Below are positions 17,040 through 26,065 of a stretch of 64,000 nt of DNA, piece after piece. The notes under the pieces were generated by a model. It searched no databases and had not been told where the DNA came from. It saw only the letters and a list, made by a program, of their open reading frames with translations. Source of the stretch: CAIYXB01 sp038146805 (GTDB lineage: Bacteria; Cyanobacteriota; Vampirovibrionia; LMEP-6097); the NCBI GenBank assembly GCA_038146805.1, contig JAYQSH010000005.1:682001-746000 (forward strand), given 5' to 3'. The first letter of the stretch is position 1; each line of letters starts with the position of its first letter. The translations under genes and the position numbers were made by a program.

Positions 17040-17133
17040 GTAAGCTATAAGCTTTAAAAACTTTTGTTAGTATATTTTTAGTAGCGACGAGGCATAAAGT
17101 TAATGTCGAGTTTGAGCAAAGGAGAAAATATAA

Positions 17134-17361
17134 ATGCCGTATACTATTGTTTCTGATATTTGTGAAGGTGCAGCTGATTGTATCCCAGTTTGTCCAGTTG
17201 ATTGTATTCATTGGCCAGATGGTGAACCTAAAAATGAAAAAGGTTTTAAATACCCATACATCGATCACGATACTTGTATTGATTGTGGTGCTTGTTTAGC
17301 AGCTTGTCCTGTTGAAGGTGCTGTTTTAGATGACGCACAACCTGAATTACAAAAAGTATAG
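17134..17361 (+). CDS. Ferredoxin with two iron-sulfur clusters
   Basis: 75 residues. The C-terminal half has the classical 4Fe-4S motif CIDCGACLAACPVEG. The N-terminal half has C9EGAADCIPVCPVDC, the wider spacing seen in 7Fe/8Fe ferredoxins of the FdxA type. The insert HWPDGEPKNEKGFKYPYIDHD between the motifs is typical of that subgroup. It carries electrons in the cytoplasm. AAAGGAG precedes the ATG. Two Fur-like boxes cover its promoter, suggesting iron- or peroxide-linked control, and an intrinsic terminator follows. Confidence 0.9.
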   Translation: MPYTIVSDICEGAADCIPVCPVDCIHWPDGEPKNEKGFKYPYIDHDTCIDCGACLAACPVEGAVLDDAQPELQKV

Positions 17362-17382
17362 TTGATTAATTCTATAAAAATT

Positions 17383-17416
17383 AGCCTAGCGGTTTAAAAA
17401 CTGCTAGGCTTTTTTT
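17383..17416 (+). terminator. Intrinsic terminator after ferredoxin gene
   Basis: Stem AGCCTAGC / GCTAGGCT (17383-17390 with 17403-17410) closes a loop of about 12 bases that pairs further, followed by TTTTTT. The next gene's ATG begins right after the T run, at 17417. Confidence 0.88.
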
Positions 17417-18085
17417 ATGGCAAAAAAAGTAGTTTTAATTACTGGTGGTTCACGTGGTATTGGTCAAGCCATCGCTAAAAATTTAGTTTCAGCAAATGAT
17501 TTTGAAGTTTTTGCACCTTCGTCAAAAGAGTTAGATGTGACTTCCACTTCTTCTATTGAAGAATATTTTGCTACTAAGCTCAAAAATAAAACTTTATATG
17601 CCTTGGTTTCTAATGCGGGTATTTATCAAAATGGAGCTTTAGAAAATTTTGCTGAAGCAAGTTGGCTTGAACTCATTGATGTCAATTTAAATGGAGCCTT
17701 TCGTGTAACGCAAAAAGCAATCCCACTTTTAAAAAAAGCAAAAGACTCACATATCATTTATATATCTTCGGTAAGTGCTCAAGGTGAAAGCTTTGCTAGT
17801 GCCTATAGTGTTTCTAAAGCAGGTTTAGAAGCTTTGACAAAATCTTTGGCTTACGAACTTGGTAGTGATGGTATCAATGTCAATGCAATTGCTCCGGGTT
17901 GGGTAAAAACGGATATGGCGCAAGAGATTTTGCATACTAGTAATTTACAAAAAGATCATTTGGGTGCAACTATTCAAAACCGATGGATAAAAGCAAGTGA
18001 AATAGCAGATTTAGTTGCTTATTTGTTAGATAAAAAAGCAAAAGCAATCACAGGACAGATTATAACTATAGACGCTGGTTTATAA
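17417..18085 (+). CDS. Short-chain dehydrogenase/reductase (FabG-like)
   Basis: 222 residues, classical SDR. NAD(P)-binding TGGSRGIGQAI, NAG at SNAGIYQNG, the catalytic Ser in YISSVSAQG, and YSVSKA with catalytic Tyr and Lys are all present. Related to 3-oxoacyl-ACP reductases, but no fatty acid gene is adjacent and it is shorter than most FabG, so the substrate is not certain. It lies immediately after the ferredoxin terminator with almost no 5' leader, which is unusual: no ribosome binding site is visible, and T-rich terminator sequence abuts the ATG. Confidence 0.82.
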   Translation: MAKKVVLITGGSRGIGQAIAKNLVSANDFEVFAPSSKELDVTSTSSIEEYFATKLKNKTLYALVSNAGIYQNGALENFAEASWLELIDVNLNGAFRVTQKAIPLLKKAKDSHIIYISSVSAQGESFASAYSVSKAGLEALTKSLAYELGSDGINVNAIAPGWVKTDMAQEILHTSNLQKDHLGATIQNRWIKASEIADLVAYLLDKKAKAITGQIITIDAGL

Positions 18086-18112
18086 AAAGCCTAAAATGCT
18101 AGAATCATATTT

Positions 18113-18956
18113 ATGAATTTTCAAGAGAAAATAATGCAAAAAGATAGCTTCCCACTTTTACTGGGTCCTTGCGTGATTGAGTCAGAGGCGGTGATTTTTG
18201 AGATTGCTAAAAAAATTGAGCAGATCAAAAATAACTTAGAAAATGATACTAACGCAAAAGATATAGTTTGGGTTTTTAAAGCAAGTTTTGATAAAGCAAA
18301 TAGAAGTTCTATAAATGGTTTTCGAGGACCCGGTTTAAAAAACGGTTTAGAGATATTACAAAAAGTAAAAAATGATTTTGGTTTTGCTTTGGTCTCTGAT
18401 ATTCATGAAAGTTCACAAGTGCATGAAGCCGCAGAGGTTTTGGATATTTTACAAATACCTGCTTTTTTGTGTAGGCAAACAGATTTAATTGTTGCGGCAG
18501 CACAAACTAACAAAGTTTTGAATATCAAAAAAGGACAATTTTTGTCACCACCGGAAATAAAAAATATTGTTGATAAAGCTGCTGAAGCTCAACAATACAA
18601 ATGTTTTTATTTGTGAGCGCGGTAATTCTTTTGGTTATAATAATTTGGTTGTTGATATGAGAATGTTTGAACAAGCAAAAGAAATGGGTATTAGAACTAT
18701 TTTTGATGCTACACATTCTTGTCAATTACCGGGTGCTGGTGGCGATAAGTCTTTGGGTAATTCGCATTTTGCGCCAATTTTAGCGCGTGCAGCAATTGCG
18801 GCTGGAGCAACCGGAATTTTTGCAGAAACGCATCCAAGACCTGATGAGGCTCTTTCTGATGGTCCTAATATGATACAGATTGATTTATTAGAAGATGCTA
18901 TTAAGTCATGGCTTAGAATTAGAGGGTCTTGGTGCCTGGCACAAAGATTATGCTAG
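18113..18956 (+). pseudogene. kdsA: KDO-8-phosphate synthase, frameshifted
   Basis: Two overlapping frames together give a full KdsA. Frame 1 (18113-18616) holds LLGPCVIES, VFKASFDKANRSS and GLEILQKVK; frame 2 (to 18956) resumes with NTNVFICERGNSFGYNNLVVDMR and FAETHPRPDEALSDGPNM. The switch needs one base fewer near 18590-18600, around CAACAATACAAATG. KdsA makes KDO-8-P for LPS inner core. The last ~10 codons (RGSWCLAQRLC) come from the 30-bp repeat, replacing the usual tail. It may be a pseudogene, a sequencing error or a recoded gene; the rest is well conserved. Confidence 0.82.
18925..18954. repeat. 30-bp palindromic repeat, copy 2
   Basis: Identical over 30 bp to 13860-13889 (GTGCCTGGCAC core). 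It lies at the converging ends of kdsA and ftsW: the kdsA frame runs into it and stops at its edge, and the ftsW stop codon uses its last two bases. Confidence 0.85.
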
Positions 18957-20032
18957 ACGTATTTTGAATTAATTCTAGAGATATTAAGAATAATTCCTGC
19001 AATAATTGAGTTGGCAATAAAACTACTGCCACCAAAAGAAACAAAAGGCAAAGTCATGCCTGTAATTGGAAATAAGCCGCTTGCAACCGCAATGTTTATA
19101 ATGACTTGCATAGCAAAAACGATTGTCAAAGAAAATCCAAAAATTTGTATGAATTTATCCTCGCTACAAAAACTAATATATAAAGCTCTAAAAATCCAGG
19201 CGAAAAATAAAATGAGAATGACAAGTGCGCCAAAAAACCCAGTCTCTTCACAAATAATCGAAAAAATAAAATCAGCATAGCTAATAGGTAAGGGTCCAAG
19301 TTTTTGTACTGACTCACCAATGCCTTGCCCAAAAATACCACCTGAAGCAATGGCTTTGGTTGATTGAATTAGATTATAACCGTGTCCTTTTGGATCTAAG
19401 TAAGGATTGAGCCAATAACGTATGCGATTCATTTGATAAGGAGTATGCATCACCACATAAACGCCAGCACTAATAAAACTTATTAAGCCCATAAAAAATA
19501 AAGCCAAATTAAAACCAGAAGCAAAAATTGCTGCGATTGCTCCACTAGCAATTAAAATTGTTGTGCCAAGGTCAGGTTGTTTTAGTACAAGTCCGATAAT
19601 TGGCAAAATCAACAAAGCCGCAAACCAATAAGATTTTTTTTCGCTTAGAACTTTTGCTGTAATTAAGGTAACGACTATCTTTGCAAATTCAGAAATTTGT
19701 AAATTAATCGGACCTAAAGAAAGCCATCTTCGTGAACCACCAGAAATAATTCCAAATTTAGCAGTTAAAATTAAACCAATTAAAACCAAGATAGCAAAGA
19801 GCCAAGCGAATTTTTTTAGCCATTGAATATGCACTATGCTAAAAAGATAAGCACTAGAAACTCCTAAAATTACAAACAAAAGATGTTTGTTAATAAAATT
19901 CCACGGAGTATCAAAGTATCTAAGTGATTCGTGCCATGATGCACTAATAATAAAAAGAATACCAATGCCAACTAAAGCCAAACTAAGTTGAATAAAAAAA
20001 ATATCTGGTTTGATGATTTTTGATTGTGGCAC
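18953..20032 (-). CDS. ftsW: Lipid II polymerase FtsW (SEDS family)
   Basis: 359 residues with about ten membrane segments. SEDS signatures are clear: GGSRRWLSLGPINLQISEFAK, KQPDLGTTILI and the final GMTLPFVSFGGSSF. FtsW polymerises septal glycan with a class B PBP. It follows murD by 7 bp on the same strand, which supports FtsW rather than RodA. Confidence 0.88.
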   Translation of the reverse strand: MPQSKIIKPDIFFIQLSLALVGIGILFIISASWHESLRYFDTPWNFINKHLLFVILGVSSAYLFSIVHIQWLKKFAWLFAILVLIGLILTAKFGIISGGSRRWLSLGPINLQISEFAKIVVTLITAKVLSEKKSYWFAALLILPIIGLVLKQPDLGTTILIASGAIAAIFASGFNLALFFMGLISFISAGVYVVMHTPYQMNRIRYWLNPYLDPKGHGYNLIQSTKAIASGGIFGQGIGESVQKLGPLPISYADFIFSIICEETGFFGALVILILFFAWIFRALYISFCSEDKFIQIFGFSLTIVFAMQVIINIAVASGLFPITGMTLPFVSFGGSSFIANSIIAGIILNISRINSKYV

Positions 20033-20039
20033 TGTCTTA

Positions 20040-21533
20040 TTAGTATTTTAAGACAATTTCTCTAAATTGATTACCTCTATCTTCGTAGTTTTTAAACATA
20101 TCAAAACTTGAGCTTGCCGGGGAAAACAAAATTGGATAATTATTGTTTTGAGCATACATTAAAGCAATAGCAAAGGCTTCATCAAGGCTATCAGCCCTTC
20201 TTATTTTGTCAAAATTTAATTCTCGTAGTTTGTCGTAAATTTTGTTTTTGATTTCGCCAATAGCAATAACAGCATAGGATTTTTTAGATACTACATGCAA
20301 AAACTCGTTTAAATCCAAGTTTTTTTCTTTACCACCAATAATTATAATGGCATGGTCAAGAGCTTCTAGGGCTTTGAGAGCCGAGTCTGGATTGGTTGCT
20401 TTTGAATCATTGTATATCTTGTTGTGATTAATTTCTCGAACAAATTCAAGTCTATGAGCAACCGCCTTAAACCTTGTGATTTTTTCTATGATGTACTCAA
20501 TGTCAAAGCCCATCAAGTAGGCACTGAGGCTAGCGGCTAAAGCATTGATGTGATTATGTTTGCCGACGATTTCTAAATCTGTTGTCTTACATAGTGGTAT
20601 TTCAAGAAATAATTCATCGTGGCTATTATGGCTCACAATACCGATATTGTTACTTGGATTACTGTTGTCTTTAAGGTGTTGCCCAATATACAGCCTATCG
20701 TGTTTCAAGTAGGCTACAAAAGGGCAGTGCTCGCTTAAAGTGTATGAAATATCATGATCAGAAAAAAAGCAAATTTTGGTTTTACTGTTTTTCTGAGGAT
20801 CATGATTAATACCAAAGTTTTTTACTTTGGGGTCATCAAAATTTAATAACCAAAAATTTTCTTCTTGTTGAGATTCACAAAATAATTTTGTTTTTGTATC
20901 AAAGTATTCAGTTTGACTGCTATGCCAGTCAAGATGATCGTTACTGAAATTTAAAAAGACACTTACTTTTGGGATTTTTTGCTTTTGAAAATGTTGAGAA
21001 TAAAAAAGTTGAAACGAACTTAGTTCACAAGCAAAATTTGGAAAAAAATCTTCTTTGAATTCTAAAAATGGTTTACCAATATTGCCAAGAGCAGGACTGT
21101 TAAATATTTCAGCAATTAAACTAGTACAAGTGGTTTTACCATTGGTGCCAGTGACAGCACAATAGTTTTGTTCTGTTGTTAAGAGCATAGAAAAAATATC
21201 AAAATCAGTAGCGTAATTTAATTGAGAATGAAATAGTTCTTGGATTATCGAGCTTGCTGGTGGAATCCCGGGGCTAATAATTATAAAATTGTCTTTTGCA
21301 AAAATAAAATCTTTGCTTTGTTTTCCAAATTCAAAAATGATTCCTTGTTCTTTTAAAGTCCTAATTAGTTCTAAGTCAAAACAATTTTCTTCTTTGAGTT
21401 CAGAGATTTTTATTTCTTTGCCTTGAAAATTTTCAAGTAAAAATTTTGCAGTTGCAATTGCAGTTTTTGCAAAGCCAAGTATGACAAAGCTTTTGACTGA
21501 ATTAAGGTTTTTAATTTGGGTTTCTAGTGGCAC
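20040..21533 (-). CDS. murD: UDP-N-acetylmuramoylalanine--D-glutamate ligase
   Basis: 497 residues, somewhat longer than the usual ~440. The Mur ligase P-loop CAVTGTNGKTTCTSLI, NDHLDWHSS in the central domain, and VAHRLEFVREINHNKIYNDSKATNPDSA in the C-terminal part are diagnostic for MurD. It adds D-Glu to UDP-MurNAc-L-Ala in the cytoplasm. Likely one transcript with ftsW. The extra length lies mainly in the central domain (about 240-310). Confidence 0.92.
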   Translation of the reverse strand: MPLETQIKNLNSVKSFVILGFAKTAIATAKFLLENFQGKEIKISELKEENCFDLELIRTLKEQGIIFEFGKQSKDFIFAKDNFIIISPGIPPASSIIQELFHSQLNYATDFDIFSMLLTTEQNYCAVTGTNGKTTCTSLIAEIFNSPALGNIGKPFLEFKEDFFPNFACELSSFQLFYSQHFQKQKIPKVSVFLNFSNDHLDWHSSQTEYFDTKTKLFCESQQEENFWLLNFDDPKVKNFGINHDPQKNSKTKICFFSDHDISYTLSEHCPFVAYLKHDRLYIGQHLKDNSNPSNNIGIVSHNSHDELFLEIPLCKTTDLEIVGKHNHINALAASLSAYLMGFDIEYIIEKITRFKAVAHRLEFVREINHNKIYNDSKATNPDSALKALEALDHAIIIIGGKEKNLDLNEFLHVVSKKSYAVIAIGEIKNKIYDKLRELNFDKIRRADSLDEAFAIALMYAQNNNYPILFSPASSSFDMFKNYEDRGNQFREIVLKY

Positions 21534-21593
21534 CTTGTAAAATTATACTAGACTTGGTTTTACAGAGTGCTTGCTATATTTCTTTTAGTTAAT

Positions 21594-21668
21594 GGGCGTG
21601 CTTTCAAACCCGTAATAAGTATCTCGAGTCTTTAGATTTGGGCATAAGTAGGATTTGGAATCAGTCCC
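21594..21668 (+). mobile_element. Short (75 bp) MITE-like element with TTAAT duplication
   Basis: Consists of the first ~63 bp of the long element (GGGCGTGCTT...GGGTTTGG) joined directly to its last ~12 bp (AATCAGTCCC). Flanked by perfect 5-bp direct repeats TTAAT (21589-21593 and 21669-21673), as expected of a target-site duplication. Non-coding, between murD and prmC. Confidence 0.88.
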
Positions 21669-21745
21669 TTAATAGTAGCTAGCTAATGTTAATAAATCTC
21701 GTGAACGGTTTTAAGCTTATTGCGATCCTTAGGCAGTAGCAAAGT

Positions 21746-22617
21746 TTATTGAATTAAAAAACGATCATTATCCTCAAGGTCTTTATAAAAAACTGCTGTT
21801 GGAAAAATTTTTTCTAGTTTGTTTTTTTGCTGAAAACCAAACTCAAAAGCCATAAAACCATTTTCTTTTAATAAATTATTTTCTTGGATTTGTTTTTTTA
21901 TGTGTTCATAAGGAAAACCAACAAGTGCATGTTTAGGTTCATGATATAGTTCGGCTTCTAAGTTTTGGTATTCTTCAGGACTTATATAAGGTGGGTTTGC
22001 GACAATTACATCAAAATATGGCGGAGCGCTACGCATGATTGGTAAAGCGATTGGTGAATGTGAAATATTTAAAAAGGATCTAAATAGTCGCCCATAATAA
22101 AATTCACTTCTGCTTTATTTCTTTTTGCATTGATAGCGGCAACATTTAGTGCCGCTTGCGAAATATCAGAAGCAAAGACTTCTGCAAAGGGCAGGGCTTT
22201 TTTTAGGCTAATAGCAATACAGCCAGAGCCAGTTCCCAAATCTAAGATACTAGGATGATGGATTTTTCTTTCTTTAATTTCGTCAAGAACTAAATTTACT
22301 AAAAACTCAGTTTCTGGTCTGGGAATAAGCACATCATCATTGACAAAAAATTTTAACGAAGCAAAATCTGCCTCTTCTAGCAAATAAGCAAGTGGAATTT
22401 TTTCTTGATTACGTTTGTCTCGAATATCCAAAATAGTTTTTATTTGGTTTTTACTCAAACGATTATCTAAATTTGTGATTAATTCAGAGGGCTCAAGATT
22501 TAATATGTTTTCTAAAATAATATGAGCTTCTTGCACGGCTTCTAAATTGGCAAGAGTGTTTTTGAGTTCTTGCAATAAATCTTTAATGGTGCTTATGTTT
22601 TTAGGAGCCAATGGCAT
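21746..22617 (-). pseudogene. prmC: Release factor glutamine methyltransferase, frameshifted
   Basis: The first part (22617-22069) has the PrmC N-terminal domain and the SAM site ILDLGTGSGCIAISL; it stops at FMGDYLDPF-UAA. The second frame carries FDVIVANPPYISPEEY, the catalytic NPPY motif, and the C-terminus. One extra T in the T5 run just before the UAA (near 22070) would restore one protein (DPF-LNISHSPIALPIMRSAPPYFDV). PrmC methylates the GGQ glutamine of RF1 and RF2. Slippage on the T run could give some full-length product; a base-calling error is equally possible. Confidence 0.85.
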
Positions 22618-22729
22618 AATTATAAGGGTTTTTAGCTAGATAAAAATAATATAAATAACTAAATTATCCTTATAAAACCTAGCTTTTATATATTATTTGG
22701 TTATTATTTATATTATCTACTGAAAAGTA

Positions 22730-22758
22730 TTAACAATAAGGGCTTAATTGTATATACT
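22730..22758 (+). promoter_or_regulatory. Promoter of the 22781 gene
   Basis: TTAACA (22730-22735) and TATACT (22753-22758) with 17-bp spacing, a near-consensus vegetative promoter. AGAGG (22766-22770) is a ribosome binding site ten bases before the ATG at 22781. Confidence 0.65.
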
Positions 22759-22780
22759 TATTAATAGAGGATAATTAATT

Positions 22781-23383
22781 ATGAGCTTAAGTAGTAATTT
22801 CACAAAGATTGTTTCAGTAATTCCATTCTTGTTGCCAACTGCTTCAGACGTTCAAGCCTCGACACAACAGACTGAACTTAGGGAGTCCGAGCATCATTTT
22901 AATCCAATTTCTTCAGGCAACAGAGATAGAGATCCGGATATAGTAGATTTATCTGTACAAGGGCCTTTTTTGGAAAAATCATTTCCTAATTTTGATGCTT
23001 TAGTTAAATATATAAAAGATGAAAAAATCAACTTCGCTTTTTTGCATACAATAATTGATTATGTAATAAAAAATCGAAACGATCATACTCCACTCCAATA
23101 TTTTTCTTTATATAATCATGATGATTTTTTGAAGCAAATTTTCAATACAAATCTTGCACGATCAAATGCTGAATTTAAAAATGATGGTATAGATGCATCA
23201 AAATTAGCATCAAAGATTTCTCAATTATTTGAACCAGAAGAACCAGAAGACACATTTGCTAGTTTAAGTATTGATCAAAAAGCTGCTGTTACTGCTATTC
23301 TTGCTCAATCTAAGGGCGGTCAAATTGATGAAGAATTTTTACGTGCTATTGAAAGACTTAAAGATATACCTTTAAAATCATGA
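22781..23383 (+). CDS. Hypothetical protein, possibly exported
   Basis: 200 residues, not recognised. The N-terminus (MSLSSNFTKIVSVIPFLLPTASDVQAS) could be a short signal sequence ending near ASDVQA-S. The rest is polar and helical, with acidic stretches (FEPEEPEDTF), and no known motif. It has its own good promoter and ribosome binding site. Its stop shares the palindrome TCATGA with the stop of the opposing gene at 23378. Two other unrecognised proteins in the window (23378 and 51581) belong to a different family. Confidence 0.6.
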   Translation: MSLSSNFTKIVSVIPFLLPTASDVQASTQQTELRESEHHFNPISSGNRDRDPDIVDLSVQGPFLEKSFPNFDALVKYIKDEKINFAFLHTIIDYVIKNRNDHTPLQYFSLYNHDDFLKQIFNTNLARSNAEFKNDGIDASKLASKISQLFEPEEPEDTFASLSIDQKAAVTAILAQSKGGQIDEEFLRAIERLKDIPLKS

Positions 23384-24367
23384 ACTTAAAGCATAGTTTT
23401 GAAATTTACCTTCTGAACGGGCTTTTGAGGTATTAGCGTAATTGTAGTTAGCAATATTTGCTAAACTTTGTACGACATTGCTTAGTCCAGATCTAAGTTC
23501 TTTTGGTAAGACTGTTGCTTGTAAAGTATCAAGTATAGCCGCTGAAATATAAGCAACACCAGCGTTTTTATTATTGTTGTCTGGGTGATTCATAATTAAA
23601 ACATCGCCCCAAATACCAAACGAGTTTCTGAGTACCGTTGATACTTTATGCACTGCTAAATTTATAATCGAATCTTCACCAACTAATTTTTTGATGATAA
23701 ATTTGTTTATTAAACCAAGAGCAGAACCTAGAAACATGCCAATTCCAGAAAGCTGCATTGAATGTCCTTCTTCTTTGCTACTATTAAAAAAGATTTTTTT
23801 GTTTTTACCTAAGCCGCCAGCGATTGTTTCTTGGAGCATTTCTTGAAAAACTTTGATATTGTCTTTGAAATTGTCTATAAAATTATGCTTGCGTTTTTTT
23901 CTACCTTCTTGTGCATCATTAATCATTGTTAGTCCCAAGCCTAATCCTGCACCTAGATACATATCTTCTACAGGCATAAAAGGTACAATCGCGGGAAACA
24001 AAAATCTTGCTATAGCATCAAAAGCACGATTATGTTTAAAAGCATCAAGTCCTTTAGCAAAAAAGTTTATAGAATTAACAGCTTTACTGATGATGGGCGT
24101 TGCTTGATTCAACTGAGTTTTCAATGTCTCTGGGAATAATTGAGTAAGGTCAACTAAGGCTGTTAGCAAATGTCCAGCTACACTGATAGCATAGCCAATT
24201 TTGGGGAGGCTTTCTTGCAAGTCAGTATTTGTGCTTGTTGAAAAATTTTTATTTTGCTCGTTTTTGATAGAAAGATCAAGCTTGGGTAGCTGATGAAAAT
24301 GATCCGTATTTGCTACTGGTGAATGAATCTGCATTTTCTGGTAAACATGCTTATTTAAGCCTTTCAA
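23378..24367 (-). CDS. Hypothetical membrane-associated protein, paralogue of 51581 gene
   Basis: 329 residues, family not recognised. Hydrophobic stretches (FDAIARFLFPAIVPFMP, YLGAGLGLGLTMIN, GMFLGSALGLINKFII) suggest membrane or bilayer-interface association. It aligns along its length with the 52-kb protein: ARFLFPAIVPFMPVEDM versus ARVLPNLFLPFLPFHNF, followed by a basic helix ending in a GG turn, a Gly-rich hydrophobic segment, and IWGDVLIMNHPDN versus FFGDLSITLFPSN. Both have a disordered N-terminus and a similar tail. A lineage-specific family is likely. Confidence 0.65.
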   Translation of the reverse strand: MKGLNKHVYQKMQIHSPVANTDHFHQLPKLDLSIKNEQNKNFSTSTNTDLQESLPKIGYAISVAGHLLTALVDLTQLFPETLKTQLNQATPIISKAVNSINFFAKGLDAFKHNRAFDAIARFLFPAIVPFMPVEDMYLGAGLGLGLTMINDAQEGRKKRKHNFIDNFKDNIKVFQEMLQETIAGGLGKNKKIFFNSSKEEGHSMQLSGIGMFLGSALGLINKFIIKKLVGEDSIINLAVHKVSTVLRNSFGIWGDVLIMNHPDNNNKNAGVAYISAAILDTLQATVLPKELRSGLSNVVQSLANIANYNYANTSKARSEGKFQNYALSS

Positions 24368-24431
24368 GCTTAAGTTTTAGCGAATATCTATTTTGTTAAT
24401 ACTAGCATGCCTGGGGGTTTTAACTTAAACT

Positions 24432-25982
24432 TTATTTGTAATTTGTCCAATCTATAGCTCGATATTGTAAGGCTTCACTTAAATGTTCTTCTTTGATTTG
24501 TGTACTTGTGTCTAAATTAGCAATTGTTCGTGCAAGTTTTTTGATTTTAGTTAAAGACCGAGCGGAAAGTTTTAAAGCATAAATTGCTTTATCTAAAAAT
24601 TTTTCGCAATTATTACTAAGTTTGTTTTCGTCTTTTAAAGATCTTGCAAAATCTTTTGCTTCTTTAATTTTTGTGAGCATTTGTTGCGTACCATAATTGG
24701 TTTTAGAATTTTGTCCCAAAAGTTTTAGGTTTTCGGGGCTAAGTTTACTGAGCCTCAAATGAATATCTATGCGATCTAATAAAGGTCCAGAAAGTTTTCC
24801 TAAATATTTTTCAATTTGCATTTGTGAACAGCGACAATTAATATCAGGGTCACCTAAAAAACCGCAGGGACATGGGTTACAAGCGGCGAGCAATAAAAAA
24901 TTTGCCGGAAAATTATGGCTTTCTTTAATTCTAGAAATCAAAATTTCTTTTTCTTCTAAAATTTGTCTGAGTTGTTCTAATGTAAATTTGGAAAATTCTG
25001 TCATCTCATCTAAAAACAAAACTCCGTTATGCGCTAAGCTAACTTCGCCGGGCTTGATTTTGTTCATGCCACCACCAATAAAAGCGGCTGTGCTTAAGCT
25101 ATGATGCGGTTTTCGTAAAGGAGCCTTTTCTATTAAACCTTTTGTCATATAACCTGAAGCATTATAAATTTTGGTGGTTTCGATTGCTTGTTGTAAATTT
25201 AAACTTGGTAATAATTCAACGTAGCGATTTGCAAGCATAGATTTGCCACAGCCCGGTGGACCAATCATAAGTAAGTGATGGTTGCCACTTGCGGCGATTT
25301 CAAATGCTCGCTTTGCCATGCTTTGTCCTAAGACATCAGCATAATCAAGTTTGATGACTGCCTTTTTTGTATTGCTTTGTCTTACTTGTTGAGCTTGAAA
25401 AACTTTTAAAAATTCTTTTGTATTAGTTGAGTCGGTCTTTTGTGTTTGTGTGTATAAAAGCTCTACTAAGATTTTTAGTTCTTGTAAATCATTGACTACA
25501 AAAATTTCTTTTTTATTTTTGTATATTTGTTGTAGTACTAAAGCTTCTTCTTGATTTGCTTTGGGTAAAATGATGAATTTTGTTTTGATTTGATCACTTA
25601 GACCTAATACCAGAAGATTAGTGTTTTTTTTGACTGTGCCAGATAAAGAAAGCTCTCCAAAGAAAGTAAAGTTTTCTAAAAACTGACTAGCAATATTTAA
25701 AAAACAAAAATTATACATGAGACTTGCGGCAATCGCTAAATCAAAATGTACACCTTCTTTTTTGATATGTGCTGGAGATAAATTGACCAAGATTTTTTCA
25801 GGTGCTAATTCAAAATCACAGGCACGCATAGCGACACTAATACGTTCTTTAGCTTCATTAATAGATTTGTCTGCAAGTCCAACAATAGAAAAACCGGGTA
25901 GCCCTTTGGCTACATCGACTTCAACTTGAATCAAATCTGCGTTGATGCCTCTAATACAACATGAATAAGTTTTGGTATACAT
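24432..25982 (-). CDS. comM: Mg-chelatase-like AAA+ protein ComM (YifB)
   Basis: 516 residues from the ATG at 25982 (MYTKTYSCCIRGINADLIQVEVD, the usual ComM start); an upstream in-frame ATG at 26072 would add 30 unconserved residues. The N-terminal Lon-like domain contains KGLPGFSIVGLADKSI, the AAA+ module has Walker A GPPGCGKSMLANR and Walker B VLFLDEMTEF, and the C-terminal part CPCGFLGDP...CRCS. ComM is a helicase that promotes branch migration in natural transformation. The comEA-like gene at 46825 fits a competence system. Confidence 0.9.
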   Translation of the reverse strand: MYTKTYSCCIRGINADLIQVEVDVAKGLPGFSIVGLADKSINEAKERISVAMRACDFELAPEKILVNLSPAHIKKEGVHFDLAIAASLMYNFCFLNIASQFLENFTFFGELSLSGTVKKNTNLLVLGLSDQIKTKFIILPKANQEEALVLQQIYKNKKEIFVVNDLQELKILVELLYTQTQKTDSTNTKEFLKVFQAQQVRQSNTKKAVIKLDYADVLGQSMAKRAFEIAASGNHHLLMIGPPGCGKSMLANRYVELLPSLNLQQAIETTKIYNASGYMTKGLIEKAPLRKPHHSLSTAAFIGGGMNKIKPGEVSLAHNGVLFLDEMTEFSKFTLEQLRQILEEKEILISRIKESHNFPANFLLLAACNPCPCGFLGDPDINCRCSQMQIEKYLGKLSGPLLDRIDIHLRLSKLSPENLKLLGQNSKTNYGTQQMLTKIKEAKDFARSLKDENKLSNNCEKFLDKAIYALKLSARSLTKIKKLARTIANLDTSTQIKEEHLSEALQYRAIDWTNYK

Positions 25983-26065
25983 GCAAAATATTAATAGCAA
26001 ATGAAGATTAAGGCTAAGTAGATTTGCGGGACAGAGTGCTTTTAATTTTGCTAAGATTAAAGCAT

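Noticed and set aside
26024..26065. Upstream extension of purA and the 30-residue extension of comM
   Set aside because: Conserved family sequence begins at the downstream ATGs (26066 and 25982); the extensions overlap each other's leader region.
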